Positions 1-7,987 of a stretch of 64,000 nucleotides of DNA are shown piece by piece. A program made the translations under genes and the position numbers. Source of the DNA: Mycobacterium angelicum (GTDB lineage: Bacteria; Actinomycetota; Actinomycetes; Mycobacteriales; Mycobacteriaceae); the NCBI RefSeq assembly GCF_002086155.1, contig NZ_MVHE01000025.1, positions 1 to 64,000 on the forward strand, in the 5' to 3' direction. A model generated the notes under the pieces. That model searched no databases and was not told where the DNA came from. It saw only the letters and a program-made list of their open reading frames with translations. Each line of letters begins with the position of its first letter. Position 1 is the first letter of the stretch.

Positions 1-389
1 GGAGGTGGCGGCGGCGGGCCGGGCGGCGGGCCCGGTGGAAGCGGCGGCGGGTAGCCGGGCAATACCGGGACGGCTGGGCCGGCTTGGGTATCAGGACTGA
101 TGCTGCGATCGCCGTAGCTATTGCCGTCGGTGGTGACCAGCAGCGCCCGCACGCTGCCCCCGTTGAGTTGGGCGGCCAGTAACTCGGGTGGCGTGTTCGC
201 GGCGCTCAGCGCATCCGCGCGCGATGTGGCCGCCAGCAGCCGATCGTGCAGACTTCGCCGGGCCTGCAATCCCAGGCTCACGTCGATGGTGAAACCGAGC
301 ACCACCAACAGCAGTGCCAGCAGCGCAATGACCATCAGCACCACCCGGCGCTGCAGTGATGGTGCGCGAGTCGCCGGCTCCGGCGTCAT
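1..389 (-). CDS. Two-component sensor histidine kinase, N-terminal part only
   Basis: Seen: a frame opening with ATG at 389 and running off the left edge of the window. It encodes a short basic N-terminus, one strong hydrophobic membrane segment (about residues 15-38), then a periplasmic-type region of about 85 residues that becomes almost pure proline and glycine at the window edge. The ATG overlaps the stop of the upstream response regulator as ATGA, so the two are translationally coupled. Kinase catalytic motifs lie outside the window. Histidine-kinase identity is inferred from the pairing with an OmpR-type regulator and the membrane-anchored N-terminus. The proline-rich sensor region is unusual and resembles in composition the two proline-rich membrane proteins encoded just beyond the regulator. 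Confidence 0.75.
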   Translation of the reverse strand, partial: MTPEPATRAPSLQRRVVLMVIALLALLLVVLGFTIDVSLGLQARRSLHDRLLAATSRADALSAANTPPELLAAQLNGGSVRALLVTTDGNSYGDRSISPDTQAGPAVPVLPGYPPPLPPGPPPGPPPPP

Positions 390-1114
390 GAGCGCTGCGG
401 CTGCAATCGGTAGCCCAGGCCGCGGACGGTGTGCAGTATCCGCGGCCCGTGCGTCTCGAGCTTGCGTCGCAAACTGCTGACGTGGACTTGCACCAGGTTG
501 GGGTCATACGCGTCATATCCCCACACGGCGTTGAGGATCTGGGCGGCGCTGACGATTCGGCCGCGTTGCTCCACCAGGAAATGCAGTAGCCGCAATTCGG
601 TGGCGGTCAGGTCCAACCGGTGTCCATCGCGCGCGGCCACACCGGCGTCGACGTCGAGCATCAGATCGCCCATCTGAATTACCTGTGGTAACCGGCCCCG
701 ACGGCGCAACACCGCCCCGACCCGCGACACCAGTTCGGCGAGTTCGAAGGGTTTGACCACGTAGTCGTCGGCTCCGCCGTCAAGGCCGCGCAACCGGTCC
801 GGCAGACCGTCGCGGGCGGTGATCAACACGATGCCGATGTCGGCCCACTCACGGATGACGTCGATGAGCGCGAAGCCGTCGCGGCCCGGCAACATCACGT
901 CGAGCACCACCAGGTCTGGTCGCATCCCTTCCAGGACTTCTTCCAATCCTGTTCCATCGCAACGTGTTTCGGTGTAGTAGCCGCCATCGGCCAACGCCTC
1001 GCTGACCATTTCGCGGATGGTCTCGGAATCTTCGACGACCAGAACCCGGGGTGCACCGACGCTGAACTGATCGACGCGAGCGCCGGCCGACCGGGCGCGC
1101 GAACAATCGGTCAT
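386..1114 (-). CDS. OmpR/PhoB-family response regulator
   Basis: A 242-residue two-domain transcription factor. The receiver domain covers about residues 22-140, with acidic-pocket Asp29, phospho-acceptor Asp72 in the motif VVLDVMLPGRDG, and the conserved Lys in VVKPFE near 122. A C-terminal winged-helix DNA-binding domain follows, containing LTATELRLL and VHVSSLRRKLE and ending in GLGYRL. An upstream in-frame ATG would add 19 residues (start 1171). I prefer 1114 because it places the receiver near the usual distance from the N-terminus. The kinase gene follows with an ATGA overlap. The two proline-rich protein genes are transcribed divergently from the intergenic region and are plausible targets, which is inference only. 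I cannot match it to a named mycobacterial system. Confidence 0.9.
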   Translation of the reverse strand: MTDCSRARSAGARVDQFSVGAPRVLVVEDSETIREMVSEALADGGYYTETRCDGTGLEEVLEGMRPDLVVLDVMLPGRDGFALIDVIREWADIGIVLITARDGLPDRLRGLDGGADDYVVKPFELAELVSRVGAVLRRRGRLPQVIQMGDLMLDVDAGVAARDGHRLDLTATELRLLHFLVEQRGRIVSAAQILNAVWGYDAYDPNLVQVHVSSLRRKLETHGPRILHTVRGLGYRLQPQRS

Positions 1115-1200
1115 GGCTTCATTGTTAACGCCTTGTTCTGAGATATGCCTGAAGCAGACTAGTTTCTTCATTACTCAAGTCCGACGACGTGGGGATAGAC

Positions 1201-1494
1201 ATGACTTCAGGCAACACCAACCCGCCCCCGCCGCCCGTTCCCAGCCCGCGCCATTCCACCGGGATGGTGATAGGAGCCGGGGTGCTGGGGTTGGTGATCG
1301 GCGCGCTCGCCACATTCGTATTGACCGGGCTGACTTTGAAGGTTCGCGTCGAGCTGCCGCCGCCTCCCTACCCGCAATTGTCAACGGCGCCGGTGAGCTA
1401 TCCCCCGCCGCCAACCGGCCCGTCGACGACCGCACCCATCCCCGCTCCGGGTGGCTTGCCGGCACCGCCGGCTCCGCCGTTGCCGCCGCGCTGA
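1201..1494 (+). CDS. Small proline-rich single-pass membrane protein
   Basis: A 97-residue protein: a polar and proline-rich N-terminus with a PPPPP run, one glycine/valine-rich membrane segment (about residues 23-46), then an extracytoplasmic tail rich in proline. The start chosen is the ATG at 1201, with GGGGA about 9 bases upstream. An in-frame GTG at 1189 would add four residues. It is paralogous to the next gene: both have a basic-HST motif directly before a glycine-rich membrane helix and a proline-rich tail. It is divergent from the response regulator. No enzymatic motif is visible. A surface-anchored or structural role is possible but unproven. Confidence 0.75.
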   Translation: MTSGNTNPPPPPVPSPRHSTGMVIGAGVLGLVIGALATFVLTGLTLKVRVELPPPPYPQLSTAPVSYPPPPTGPSTTAPIPAPGGLPAPPAPPLPPR

Positions 1495-1546
1495 CTGGAT
1501 CGCCTTCTTCAGATCCACTTCAAGTTCGTTCCCTACGGTCACCAGC

Positions 1547-2062
1547 ATGACCACCGAAAACACCGATACCAATCCGAATATCGGCACCCCAGCCGCAGAC
1601 CAAGGCACTGTCACCAATGCCGCACCGGTCGTGGCGACAGACCGTCCGCGCCGCCGGCATTCCACATCCGCACTCGTTGGCGCCGGAGTGGGCGGCGTGA
1701 TCGTCGGCGCGCTAGGTAGCGCGGCGGCGTCCCTCTTCCTCTGGGCTTTTGCGTTCGGCCCGCCCCCGCCGCCGGGCCCAATGGGGCCGATGGGGCCGGG
1801 CGGGCCGCAGATGGCCTGGCATCACGGGCCGCCGGGAGTGGGCATGCCGCCAGGACCCATACAGGGCGGACCGCCTCCAATGCCCGGTCCCCCGGGAGGC
1901 CATGCGTTCCGGTTTGGTCCGCCACCGGGGGCGCCCGGTGCTGGCCGTCCTCCCATGGCGCCGCCGCCCGGAGCACCTGGTCAGGGACCTGGCGGCCCGG
2001 TATCGCCGGCGCCGACGCCACCGGCTAGTACACCCGGAACTCCCGGAACGCCACCCCGGTAA
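1547..2062 (+). CDS. Proline/glycine-rich single-pass membrane protein
   Basis: A 171-residue protein starting at the ATG at 1547. About 35 polar residues lead to RRHST and a glycine/alanine-rich membrane helix (about residues 40-65, ending in FLWAFAFG). A tail of roughly 100 residues follows, dominated by GPP, PGP and GAP repeats with scattered His and Met. The sequence looks like a paralogue of the preceding 97-residue protein, with the same membrane-helix design, and lies 52 bp downstream of it. Composition is low complexity, so database matches outside mycobacteria would be unreliable. Function is unknown. The proline-rich tail is likely outside the membrane and extended. Confidence 0.75.
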   Translation: MTTENTDTNPNIGTPAADQGTVTNAAPVVATDRPRRRHSTSALVGAGVGGVIVGALGSAAASLFLWAFAFGPPPPPGPMGPMGPGGPQMAWHHGPPGVGMPPGPIQGGPPPMPGPPGGHAFRFGPPPGAPGAGRPPMAPPPGAPGQGPGGPVSPAPTPPASTPGTPGTPPR

Positions 2063-2070
2063 GCACCGTG

Positions 2071-2106
2071 GTGAACGGTTGTTTATATTTGTAAACGTGC
2101 GTTCAC
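2071..2106. promoter_or_regulatory. Inverted repeat over the TetR start, probable autoregulatory operator
   Basis: A 36-bp symmetric element with outer arms GTGAACG and CGTTCAC and inner arms GTTTA and TAAAC around a 6-bp centre, all equidistant from the midpoint. It spans the proposed GTG start (2097) of the TetR gene, the usual arrangement for self-repression. It is locally AT-rich compared with its surroundings. Binding by the encoded protein is inferred. Confidence 0.55.
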
Positions 2107-2708
2107 CTCAACCGGACGACCGAACAGCGCGAGCGCGTATACGCGACGAGGCGCTACGGCTGTTCGCAGAACGCGGTCCCGCCGCGGTCACGATGCGCGA
2201 CATCGCGGCCGCGGCGGGCGTGTCTGCGCCTTTGTTGATCCGGCATTACGGCTCGAAAGATGGGCTGGTAGAGGCGGTCGACGCACACGTCGTCGCGACC
2301 TTCGAGGCGCTGCTGAGCAACATCACCGAGCAGACCGCCGGGCTCGACCAGGCTGCGGTGCCCAGTCTGCTCGACGGCCTGGCCACCCTTTTGCCGCCGG
2401 ACTCCGCGATTCCGGCGTATCTGAGCCGGATGCTGATCACGGGCGGTCCGGCGGGATCGGCCCTCTTCGAGCGCCTGTTTCGGCTGAGCCAACAAACTCT
2501 CGACGAGATGGTTGCCGCCGGAACCGCAACTGCCGGTTCGGATTCGGCGGTACGCGCGGCCTTCCTGCTGGCCAATGATCTGGCAGTGCTGACGTTGCGC
2601 CCCCGGTTAACCGAAGTACTTGGCGTCGATCCGCTTTCGGAGGCGGGAATGCGGCGCTGGGCCGGCGAGGTGTTCGCGATTTACCGCGACGGCCTCGTCA
2701 GCACCTGA
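2097..2708 (+). CDS. TetR-family transcriptional regulator
   Basis: A 203-residue protein. The N-terminal helix-turn-helix domain (about residues 8-55) shows the family pattern: ALRLFAERGPAAVTMRDIAA, then GVSAPLLIRHYGSKDGLVEAV. The C-terminal ligand-binding half is helical. The frame is open far upstream, so the start is a choice: GTG 2097 gives a typical TetR length and sits inside a palindrome, suggesting a leaderless or very short leader transcript. The gene is followed 24 bp later by a deazaflavin-dependent nitroreductase-family gene, possibly co-transcribed and controlled by it. The ligand is unknown. Confidence 0.85.
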   Translation: MRSPQPDDRTARARIRDEALRLFAERGPAAVTMRDIAAAAGVSAPLLIRHYGSKDGLVEAVDAHVVATFEALLSNITEQTAGLDQAAVPSLLDGLATLLPPDSAIPAYLSRMLITGGPAGSALFERLFRLSQQTLDEMVAAGTATAGSDSAVRAAFLLANDLAVLTLRPRLTEVLGVDPLSEAGMRRWAGEVFAIYRDGLVST

Positions 2709-2732
2709 CGTACGGAAGAAAGTGAGGCAAGG

Positions 2733-3200
2733 ATGTCACGATTGGCCACGACCGGTGCACGGCTGCTGCGTTCCCGTCCCCTCGTGCGCGCCCCGATCTG
2801 GATCTACAAGGCCCGCGCCGGCGTGCTGTTCGGGTCTCGGACATTGATGCTCGAACACATCGGCCGCAAGTCGGGTGCACGACGCAATGCCGTGTTGGAA
2901 GTCGTCGATCACCCCGCTCGCGGCACCTACGTTGTGGCGTCCGGATTCGGACGAAAAGCCCAGTGGTTCCGCAACATTCAGGCCAACCCGCGTGTGCGCA
3001 TCTACGTCGGCAGCCGCCGGCCCGTCCCGGCCACCGCGCGGGTTCTCGATCAGGAACAAGTCGACCGCACACTGGCGAGCTATCGCAGCCGCCACGCCGG
3101 TTATTGGGAACGGTTCAAACCAGTGCTCGAGCAGACGCTCGGTACTCCGATCACCGATACCGGCGTACCACTGCCGATGGTCGAGCTGCGTTTGGACTAG
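2733..3200 (+). CDS. Deazaflavin (F420)-dependent nitroreductase-family protein
   Basis: A 155-residue protein of the split-beta-barrel DDN/FDOR family that binds F420 or related cofactors. Recognisable features are LEHIGRKSGARRNAVLEVV, GTYVVASGFGRKAQWFRNI, and NPRVRIYVGSRRPVPATARV, the usual order for this family in mycobacteria. Members reduce diverse small substrates or quinones, and M. tuberculosis Ddn activates pretomanid, but this protein's substrate cannot be read from sequence. A purine-rich Shine-Dalgarno stretch precedes the ATG. It is preceded by a TetR gene in the same direction. Its 3' end overlaps that of the DoxX-like gene by 4 bp, tail to tail. Confidence 0.85.
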   Translation: MSRLATTGARLLRSRPLVRAPIWIYKARAGVLFGSRTLMLEHIGRKSGARRNAVLEVVDHPARGTYVVASGFGRKAQWFRNIQANPRVRIYVGSRRPVPATARVLDQEQVDRTLASYRSRHAGYWERFKPVLEQTLGTPITDTGVPLPMVELRLD

Positions 3201-3553
3201 CCGCGCTCGGGCCCTCGTACCGTCATCAGCGCATACGTCGCCAGAAACGACGCGGCGGGAAGGGCGTTGACCACTTTGTCTCGTACGCGGATGTGCGCGG
3301 CCACGGCCAAGGCGAAGTACAACGTCAGCATCGCCGTCGTCAATCTGGCTAAAGCAGGGAACCGGCCAACCGACAACAAACCGACCGCCGAGAAGACCTT
3401 CACCACCGGCAGGACCGGCCGGACGGCTTCCGGAACTCCCAGATCGTCCAAGGTCTTAGCGATATACGAAGCCGGTATCGCGCACGCCACGGCATCGCCG
3501 ACCTGGAAAACAGCAAGCGCCGCATAGGTTTTCGGTGAAGTGAGAACGCTCAT
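3197..3553 (-). CDS. DoxX-like small membrane protein
   Basis: A 118-residue protein with four hydrophobic segments (about residues 8-30, 45-65, 68-90, 95-113). The arrangement and the motif PVVKVFSAVGLLSVGRFP match DoxX-like family proteins (DoxX_2/DUF4260-type), small four-helix membrane proteins of mostly unknown function, some linked to redox metabolism. ATG start at 3553. It lies 9 bp upstream of the stop of the SPFH gene (same strand, different gene), so it would be the last gene of an nfeD-SPFH-doxX transcript. The family assignment is from helix pattern and motif memory. Confidence 0.7.
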   Translation of the reverse strand: MSVLTSPKTYAALAVFQVGDAVACAIPASYIAKTLDDLGVPEAVRPVLPVVKVFSAVGLLSVGRFPALARLTTAMLTLYFALAVAAHIRVRDKVVNALPAASFLATYALMTVRGPERG

Positions 3554-3562
3554 CGGCGAAGC

Positions 3563-4720
3563 CTATTGACTCAGCTCGGGCGGTGCTCCGAAGGCGCCGT
3601 CGACCGGATTGCGGGAGAACACGTCTGTTTTTGCCCCACCGGCGGGCGGGGCCTGGGCGATCGCGGGATCCGAGTCGGTGGAAAACCAGTCGGCGACCTC
3701 GGCATCATCGTCGTCGGAGGCATGCTTGGGCAAGTCGTCGACCGGCGACGGCTCGAACCGAAACACGCCGTCCTCACCCGGGGTGCCGAGCAGCCGGGTG
3801 AAACCTTGCAATGCCGCACTGAAATCGCTGGGAACCACCCAGACCTTGTTTGCGTCACCGCGGGCCATCTCCGGCAACGTCTGCAGGTACTGGTAGGCAA
3901 GCATTTCCGGGGTCGGACGACCGGCCTTGATCGCGGCAAACGTTTTTTCAATGGCCTTGGCCTGCCCCTGTGCCCGCAGATAAGCGGCCGCTCGCTCGCC
4001 CTGCGCGCGCAGCACCCGGGACTGCCGGTCGGCTTCGGCGGTGAGGATCGCGGCCTGCTTGGCCCCCTCGGCGGCCAGGATCTGGGATGTCTTCTGGCCC
4101 TCCGCCTGCATGATCGCGGCCTGCCGGGTGCCCTCAGCCGTCAGAATCATCGCGCGCTTTTCCCGGTCGGCCTTCATCTGCTTTTCCATAGATGCCTGAA
4201 TCGACGGCGGCGGGTCGATGCTGCGCAGCTCCACGCGTGCAACCCGCAGGCCCCACCGGCCGGTCGCCTCGTCGAGCACGCCACGCAATTGGGCGTTGAT
4301 CTGGTCGCGGGAGGTGAGCGTCTGCTCCAGCGTCATGCCGCCGACGACGTTACGCAGCGTGGTGGTGGTGAGCTGCTCGACGCCGACGATGTAGTTGCTG
4401 ATCTCATATACGGCCGCCTGCGGCACCGTGACCTGGAAATAGACGACGGTGTCGATGTTCAGGGTCAGGTTGTCCTCGGTGATCACCGGCTGCGGCGGGA
4501 ACGACACCACCCGTTCGCGCAGGTCCACTCTCGCGCGGACGCGGTCGATGAAGGGCACCAACAATGTGAGCTGCCCGCTGACCGTGCGGCTGTATCGTCC
4601 CAGCCGTTCGATCACCGCGGCTTCGGCCTGCGGGATCAGCGCAACCGATTTAGCCACCACGATGATCGCAAAGATCACCAGGACGGCCAGCAACACCAAA
4701 CCAGCTACCGCACCTTGCAC
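3563..4720 (-). CDS. SPFH/band-7 (stomatin/prohibitin-like) membrane protein, Rv1488-like
   Basis: A 385-residue protein. An N-terminal membrane helix (residues 3-27) is followed by an SPFH domain (about 30-200: AAVIERLGRYSRTVSGQLT through DPPPSIQASMEKQMKADREKR). A long alanine/glutamate-rich coiled-coil follows (about 195-290) with repeated AEG..QAAI..AEG units, then an acidic, disordered C-terminus. SPFH proteins form large membrane-bound oligomeric rings that organise lipid domains or protect proteases. GTG start at 4720, with AGGAACT placed correctly upstream. The NfeD partner lies immediately upstream (21 bp), the classic SPFH-NfeD operon. Length and order correspond to M. tuberculosis Rv1488-Rv1487. 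Confidence 0.93.
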   Translation of the reverse strand: MQGAVAGLVLLAVLVIFAIIVVAKSVALIPQAEAAVIERLGRYSRTVSGQLTLLVPFIDRVRARVDLRERVVSFPPQPVITEDNLTLNIDTVVYFQVTVPQAAVYEISNYIVGVEQLTTTTLRNVVGGMTLEQTLTSRDQINAQLRGVLDEATGRWGLRVARVELRSIDPPPSIQASMEKQMKADREKRAMILTAEGTRQAAIMQAEGQKTSQILAAEGAKQAAILTAEADRQSRVLRAQGERAAAYLRAQGQAKAIEKTFAAIKAGRPTPEMLAYQYLQTLPEMARGDANKVWVVPSDFSAALQGFTRLLGTPGEDGVFRFEPSPVDDLPKHASDDDDAEVADWFSTDSDPAIAQAPPAGGAKTDVFSRNPVDGAFGAPPELSQ

Positions 4721-4741
4721 CGGAGTTCCTTTCTCGAAGCA

Positions 4742-5176
4742 CTATCCGTTTTTGAAGACCACGGCGGTGGCGCCGTCGATGTGCACGACGGTTACCTGCT
4801 GACCGGGCTCGTAGATATCACCCTCGTTGAGCGGGCGCGCTGTCCACACCTGACCGTCGAGCTTCACCTGGCCCTCGTCGCGGGCCACCCGATCAAGCAC
4901 CAACGCGTTCTTGCCCTCCAGCGCCTTGACTCCCATCAGGACTCCTTTAGCCGGAGTCAGCCGTCTGCGCAACGTGGGCCGCACCAGCACCAGCAGCAGC
5001 AGCGAGACGATGAGGAATACCAGCCCGTCGGCCCATACCGGCCAATCCATCAACCAGCTGCTTCCGGCAGCCGCCAGGGCACCGCCGCCGAGCATCAACA
5101 AGAACATGTCGCCGGTGAGCGCCTCCGCACCGGCCAGCACCAACGCCGCGATCAACCAAATCAGCGCCACGGGCAT
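4742..5176 (-). CDS. NfeD-family membrane protein, Rv1487-like
   Basis: A 144-residue short NfeD. Two or three membrane helices (about residues 3-75, including an acidic GAEALTGDMF loop) are followed by a C-terminal OB-fold (about 90-142: LEGKNALVLDRVARDEGQVK ending in VTVVHIDGATAVVF). Short NfeDs partner with SPFH proteins encoded next to them. ATG 5176 is chosen because it gives the length I recall for Rv1487 and places the first helix directly at the N-terminus. An ATG at 5218 would add 14 residues. Divergent from the next gene with 57 bp between starts. Confidence 0.9.
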   Translation of the reverse strand: MPVALIWLIAALVLAGAEALTGDMFLLMLGGGALAAAGSSWLMDWPVWADGLVFLIVSLLLLVLVRPTLRRRLTPAKGVLMGVKALEGKNALVLDRVARDEGQVKLDGQVWTARPLNEGDIYEPGQQVTVVHIDGATAVVFKNG

Positions 5177-5233
5177 GCGCACAGGATACGCGTGATCCGC
5201 CACGATGGCGGCGAGCAACTACACTGCGAGATC

Positions 5234-6139
5234 ATGTGGTGTCCCAGTGTTTCGCTGTCGATGTGGGCCAACGCCTGGCTCGCGGGCAAGGCTGCGCCCG
5301 ACGACGTCTTGGACGCGCTATCGCTTTGGGCCCCAACACAATCCGTGACCGCATACGACGCCGTGGCCGCAGGCCACACCGGACTGCCGTGGCCCGACGT
5401 GCACGACGTCGGCACCGTGTCACTGTTACAGACGCTGCGCGCCGCGGTGGGACGGAATGCGCTCTCCGCACCGGCACGGTTGCGCGGAACGATCAACGTC
5501 GTATTGCCGGTGCCCGGCGACGTGCGTGGGCTTTTCGCCGGAACGCAGTTCGAGCGCGACGCTCTGGCCGCAGGCGAAGCGGTGATCATCACCAATCCAG
5601 ACGATCCCGGCAGCGCAATCGGGCTCGTCCCGGAGTTCGCCTACAGCGATCTCGACGAAACCGACGCAGCCGACGAAGGGGAGCTGAACCTACCGGAATT
5701 GTGTGCGCTGTCTTGGATGGTGTACTCGTTGCCCGGCGCGCCGGTGCTCGACCACCATGAGCTCGGCGATGCGGAATACGCACTGCGATCGGCGGTGCGC
5801 TCGGCGGCCGATGCGTTGAGCGCCATCGGGCTGGGATCGGCGGCCAACGATGTCGCCGATCCACGCGGCCTGGTCGAACAGCTGCTGGAATCCTCACGGC
5901 AACACCCGATTCCCGACCATGCCCCATCGCGCGCAATGCGGGTACTCGAGAACGCCGCACACGTTGACGCGATCATCACCGTCAGCGCCGGGTTGAGCCG
6001 ATCACCCGGCTCAACCGTGCTCCAATCCGCCTCGCAAGGTCAGATAGCCACCGATGCGCTGCGACCGCTGACCGCGGTGGTGCGCTCGGCACGCATGGCC
6101 GCAATCACCGCGATCCTGCACTCGGCGTGGGCCGACTGA
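5234..6139 (+). CDS. Conserved mycobacterial hypothetical protein, Rv1486c-like
   Basis: A 301-residue protein (292 if the second ATG at 5261 is used; M. tuberculosis Rv1486c is about 288). No catalytic motif or membrane segment recognised. It begins with a tryptophan-rich MWANAWLAGKAAPDDVLDAL helix, contains an acidic linker near residue 150, and is otherwise mixed alpha/beta and alanine-rich. Its frame is open far upstream on this strand because it faces GC-rich antisense genes; that extension is not coding. The 3' end overlaps hemH by 35 bp, tail to tail. Function unknown. Confidence 0.85.
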   Translation: MWCPSVSLSMWANAWLAGKAAPDDVLDALSLWAPTQSVTAYDAVAAGHTGLPWPDVHDVGTVSLLQTLRAAVGRNALSAPARLRGTINVVLPVPGDVRGLFAGTQFERDALAAGEAVIITNPDDPGSAIGLVPEFAYSDLDETDAADEGELNLPELCALSWMVYSLPGAPVLDHHELGDAEYALRSAVRSAADALSAIGLGSAANDVADPRGLVEQLLESSRQHPIPDHAPSRAMRVLENAAHVDAIITVSAGLSRSPGSTVLQSASQGQIATDALRPLTAVVRSARMAAITAILHSAWAD

Positions 6140-7148
6140 TCTCGGCGTCTCGCGCCACGCAGTGCGGCGGACGACAGGGCTGTCCGTCCACACTCGCAAG
6201 GCAACCCGCTACCGGATCGTCGCCTTGCACCCGCAAAGGCTCACGCCCGTAACGTAATTCGTCGACCAAACCGGCGGCCAAGCGGGCGAACCGCCGATCG
6301 GCGTTGGGCGTGCCGGCCCGGGCTAACGTCATACCGAGTGCCTCGGCCTGCAATCGCAGTTCGTAGTCGAGGTCCCACACCACCTCGATGTGGTCGGCCA
6401 CGAAGCCGATGGGACAGACGATTACAGCATCGGTGCCCACGTCGGATAACGCCTGGAGGTGGTCGGCAACATCGGGTTCCAACCACGGAACCTGCGGCGG
6501 CCCCGACCGCGACTGCCAGACCAAGTCGTATTCGGCATAGCCGGCGGCGGCGGCGACCAGCCTTGCGGCATAACCGACCTGGCGGCTGTACAGATTCGGG
6601 CCACAGCGCTGATCCGCGGCCAGCGGGATCGAATGTGCCGTGAACACCAACCGGGCATCGGGCGGCACCCGCTGCGCAGCGGCCGCGACGGCGTCAGCGA
6701 ACATCTCGACGAAGAGCGGATGGTCGAAATACGGTCGCAGCTTGACCATTTCAGGAGCTCGCGGGCCGGCCGCCGCACGTGCCCGGGCGATGTCCTCGAC
6801 GTACTGCGTGCAGCTGGAATAGCCACTCCACGCCGACGTGGCGAACACCGCGGTACGGCGAATGCCCTTGTCCCGCATAGCGATAACCGTGTCTTCGACG
6901 TAGGGTGCCCAATTGCGGTTGCCGAAGTAGACCGGCAGCCGCTGCTCGGCCTCCAGCTCCGTGATCAGCGCGCGGTTGATCCCGTTGATCGGTGATACGC
7001 CACCGAAATGTAAGTAGTGCTCCGCCACAGCATCCAGCCGCTCCGGCGGCACGTTTCTGCCTCGGGTGACGTTCTCCAAGAACGGCCGCACCTGCTCGGG
7101 CCCCTCCGGGCCGCCGAAGGACAGCAGCAGGATTGCGTCAAATTCCAT
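6105..7148 (-). CDS. hemH: Ferrochelatase (coproporphyrin/protoporphyrin ferrochelatase)
   Basis: A 347-residue enzyme that inserts Fe2+ into a porphyrin in the late heme pathway. It starts MEFDAILLLSFGGPEGPEQV and carries the metal-insertion motif region FTAHSIP and the C-terminal CPIGFVADHIEVVWDLD, with the conserved His in both. A Cys pattern near the C-terminus (after residue 310) could hold a [2Fe-2S] cluster, as reported for actinobacterial enzymes. Actinobacteria generally use the coproporphyrin-dependent route, so the substrate is probably coproporphyrin III. Start 7148 (rather than 7187) matches the M. tuberculosis N-terminus. It lies 10 bp after inhA in the fabG1-inhA-hemH operon. 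Confidence 0.95.
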   Translation of the reverse strand: MEFDAILLLSFGGPEGPEQVRPFLENVTRGRNVPPERLDAVAEHYLHFGGVSPINGINRALITELEAEQRLPVYFGNRNWAPYVEDTVIAMRDKGIRRTAVFATSAWSGYSSCTQYVEDIARARAAAGPRAPEMVKLRPYFDHPLFVEMFADAVAAAAQRVPPDARLVFTAHSIPLAADQRCGPNLYSRQVGYAARLVAAAAGYAEYDLVWQSRSGPPQVPWLEPDVADHLQALSDVGTDAVIVCPIGFVADHIEVVWDLDYELRLQAEALGMTLARAGTPNADRRFARLAAGLVDELRYGREPLRVQGDDPVAGCLASVDGQPCRPPHCVARDAEISRPTPSAGSR

Positions 7149-7158
7149 TTGCGCAGCG

Positions 7159-7968
7159 TTAGAGCAACTGCGTGTGTGCGCCGCCATCGGCGAAGATGAT
7201 GTCGCCGGTGGTGGCCGGCAGCCAGTCAGAAAGCAGTGCGCACACCGTCTTGGCGACCGGCGTCGGGTCTTTCATGTTCCAGCCGACCGGAGCGCGCTGA
7301 TCCCAGCCCTCTTCGAGTAGCTGTATCTGCGCGCCGGCCTCCTCGCCAAGTGCGCCTCCGACGATGGCGGCCATGGCCAGCGTCCGGATCGGCCCTGCCG
7401 CAACAAGATTCGAGCGAACACCGTATTTGCCGGCTTCGCGTGCCACGAACCGGTTCACCGACTCCAGCGCGCTCTTGGCGACCGTCATCCAGTTGTAGGC
7501 CGGCATCGCCCGGCTCGGGTCGAAGTCCATGCCGACGATGGAGCCGCCGGAGTTCATGATCGGCAGCGTCGCTTTGGCCAGGGAGGCGTAGGAGTACGCG
7601 GAGATGTGGATGCCCTTGGAGACGTCCTCGTAAGGTGCATCGAAGAACGGGTTGATGCCCATGCCGGTCTGTGGCATGAAGCCGATCGAGTGCACCACGC
7701 CGTCCAGCTTGTTGCCGTCGCCGATGACCTCGGTCACCCGGCCGGCCAGGCTGGCCAGGTGCTCTTCGTTCTGCACGTCGAGTTCGATGAGCGGCGCCTT
7801 CTCCGGCAGTCGGTCCACGATGCGCTGGATCAGCCGCAACCGGTCGAATCCGGTCAAGACCAGTTGGGCGCCCTGTTCCTGGGCCACCCGCGCGATGTGG
7901 AACGCGATCGACGAGTCGGTGATGATCCCGCTGACCAGGATCCGTTTGCCTTCGAGCAGTCCTGCCAT
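7159..7968 (-). CDS. inhA: NADH-dependent enoyl-ACP reductase InhA
   Basis: A 269-residue short-chain dehydrogenase of FAS-II that reduces trans-2-enoyl-ACP during mycolic acid elongation. It is the target of the isoniazid-NAD adduct and of ethionamide. Catalytic Phe149, Tyr158 and Lys165 are present (motif MPAYNWMTVAKSALES). Resistance-associated positions carry the susceptible residues: Ile21 and Ser94. The length is identical to M. tuberculosis InhA and nearly all residues match those I remember. ATG 7968; a longer in-frame start at 8013 would overlap fabG1 and is rejected. It sits 19 bp after fabG1 and 10 bp before hemH, transcribed with them. Confidence 0.98.
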   Translation of the reverse strand: MAGLLEGKRILVSGIITDSSIAFHIARVAQEQGAQLVLTGFDRLRLIQRIVDRLPEKAPLIELDVQNEEHLASLAGRVTEVIGDGNKLDGVVHSIGFMPQTGMGINPFFDAPYEDVSKGIHISAYSYASLAKATLPIMNSGGSIVGMDFDPSRAMPAYNWMTVAKSALESVNRFVAREAGKYGVRSNLVAAGPIRTLAMAAIVGGALGEEAGAQIQLLEEGWDQRAPVGWNMKDPTPVAKTVCALLSDWLPATTGDIIFADGGAHTQLL

Positions 7969-7987
7969 GTCCGTCCTTGCTTTTTCG

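Noticed and set aside
3566..5233. Very long open frame on the plus strand leading into the Rv1486c-like gene (would give an 857-residue protein)
   Set aside because: It runs antisense across the SPFH and NfeD genes, whose domains are clear; the translation is His/Arg/Gln-rich with no domain, typical of GC-rich antisense frames.
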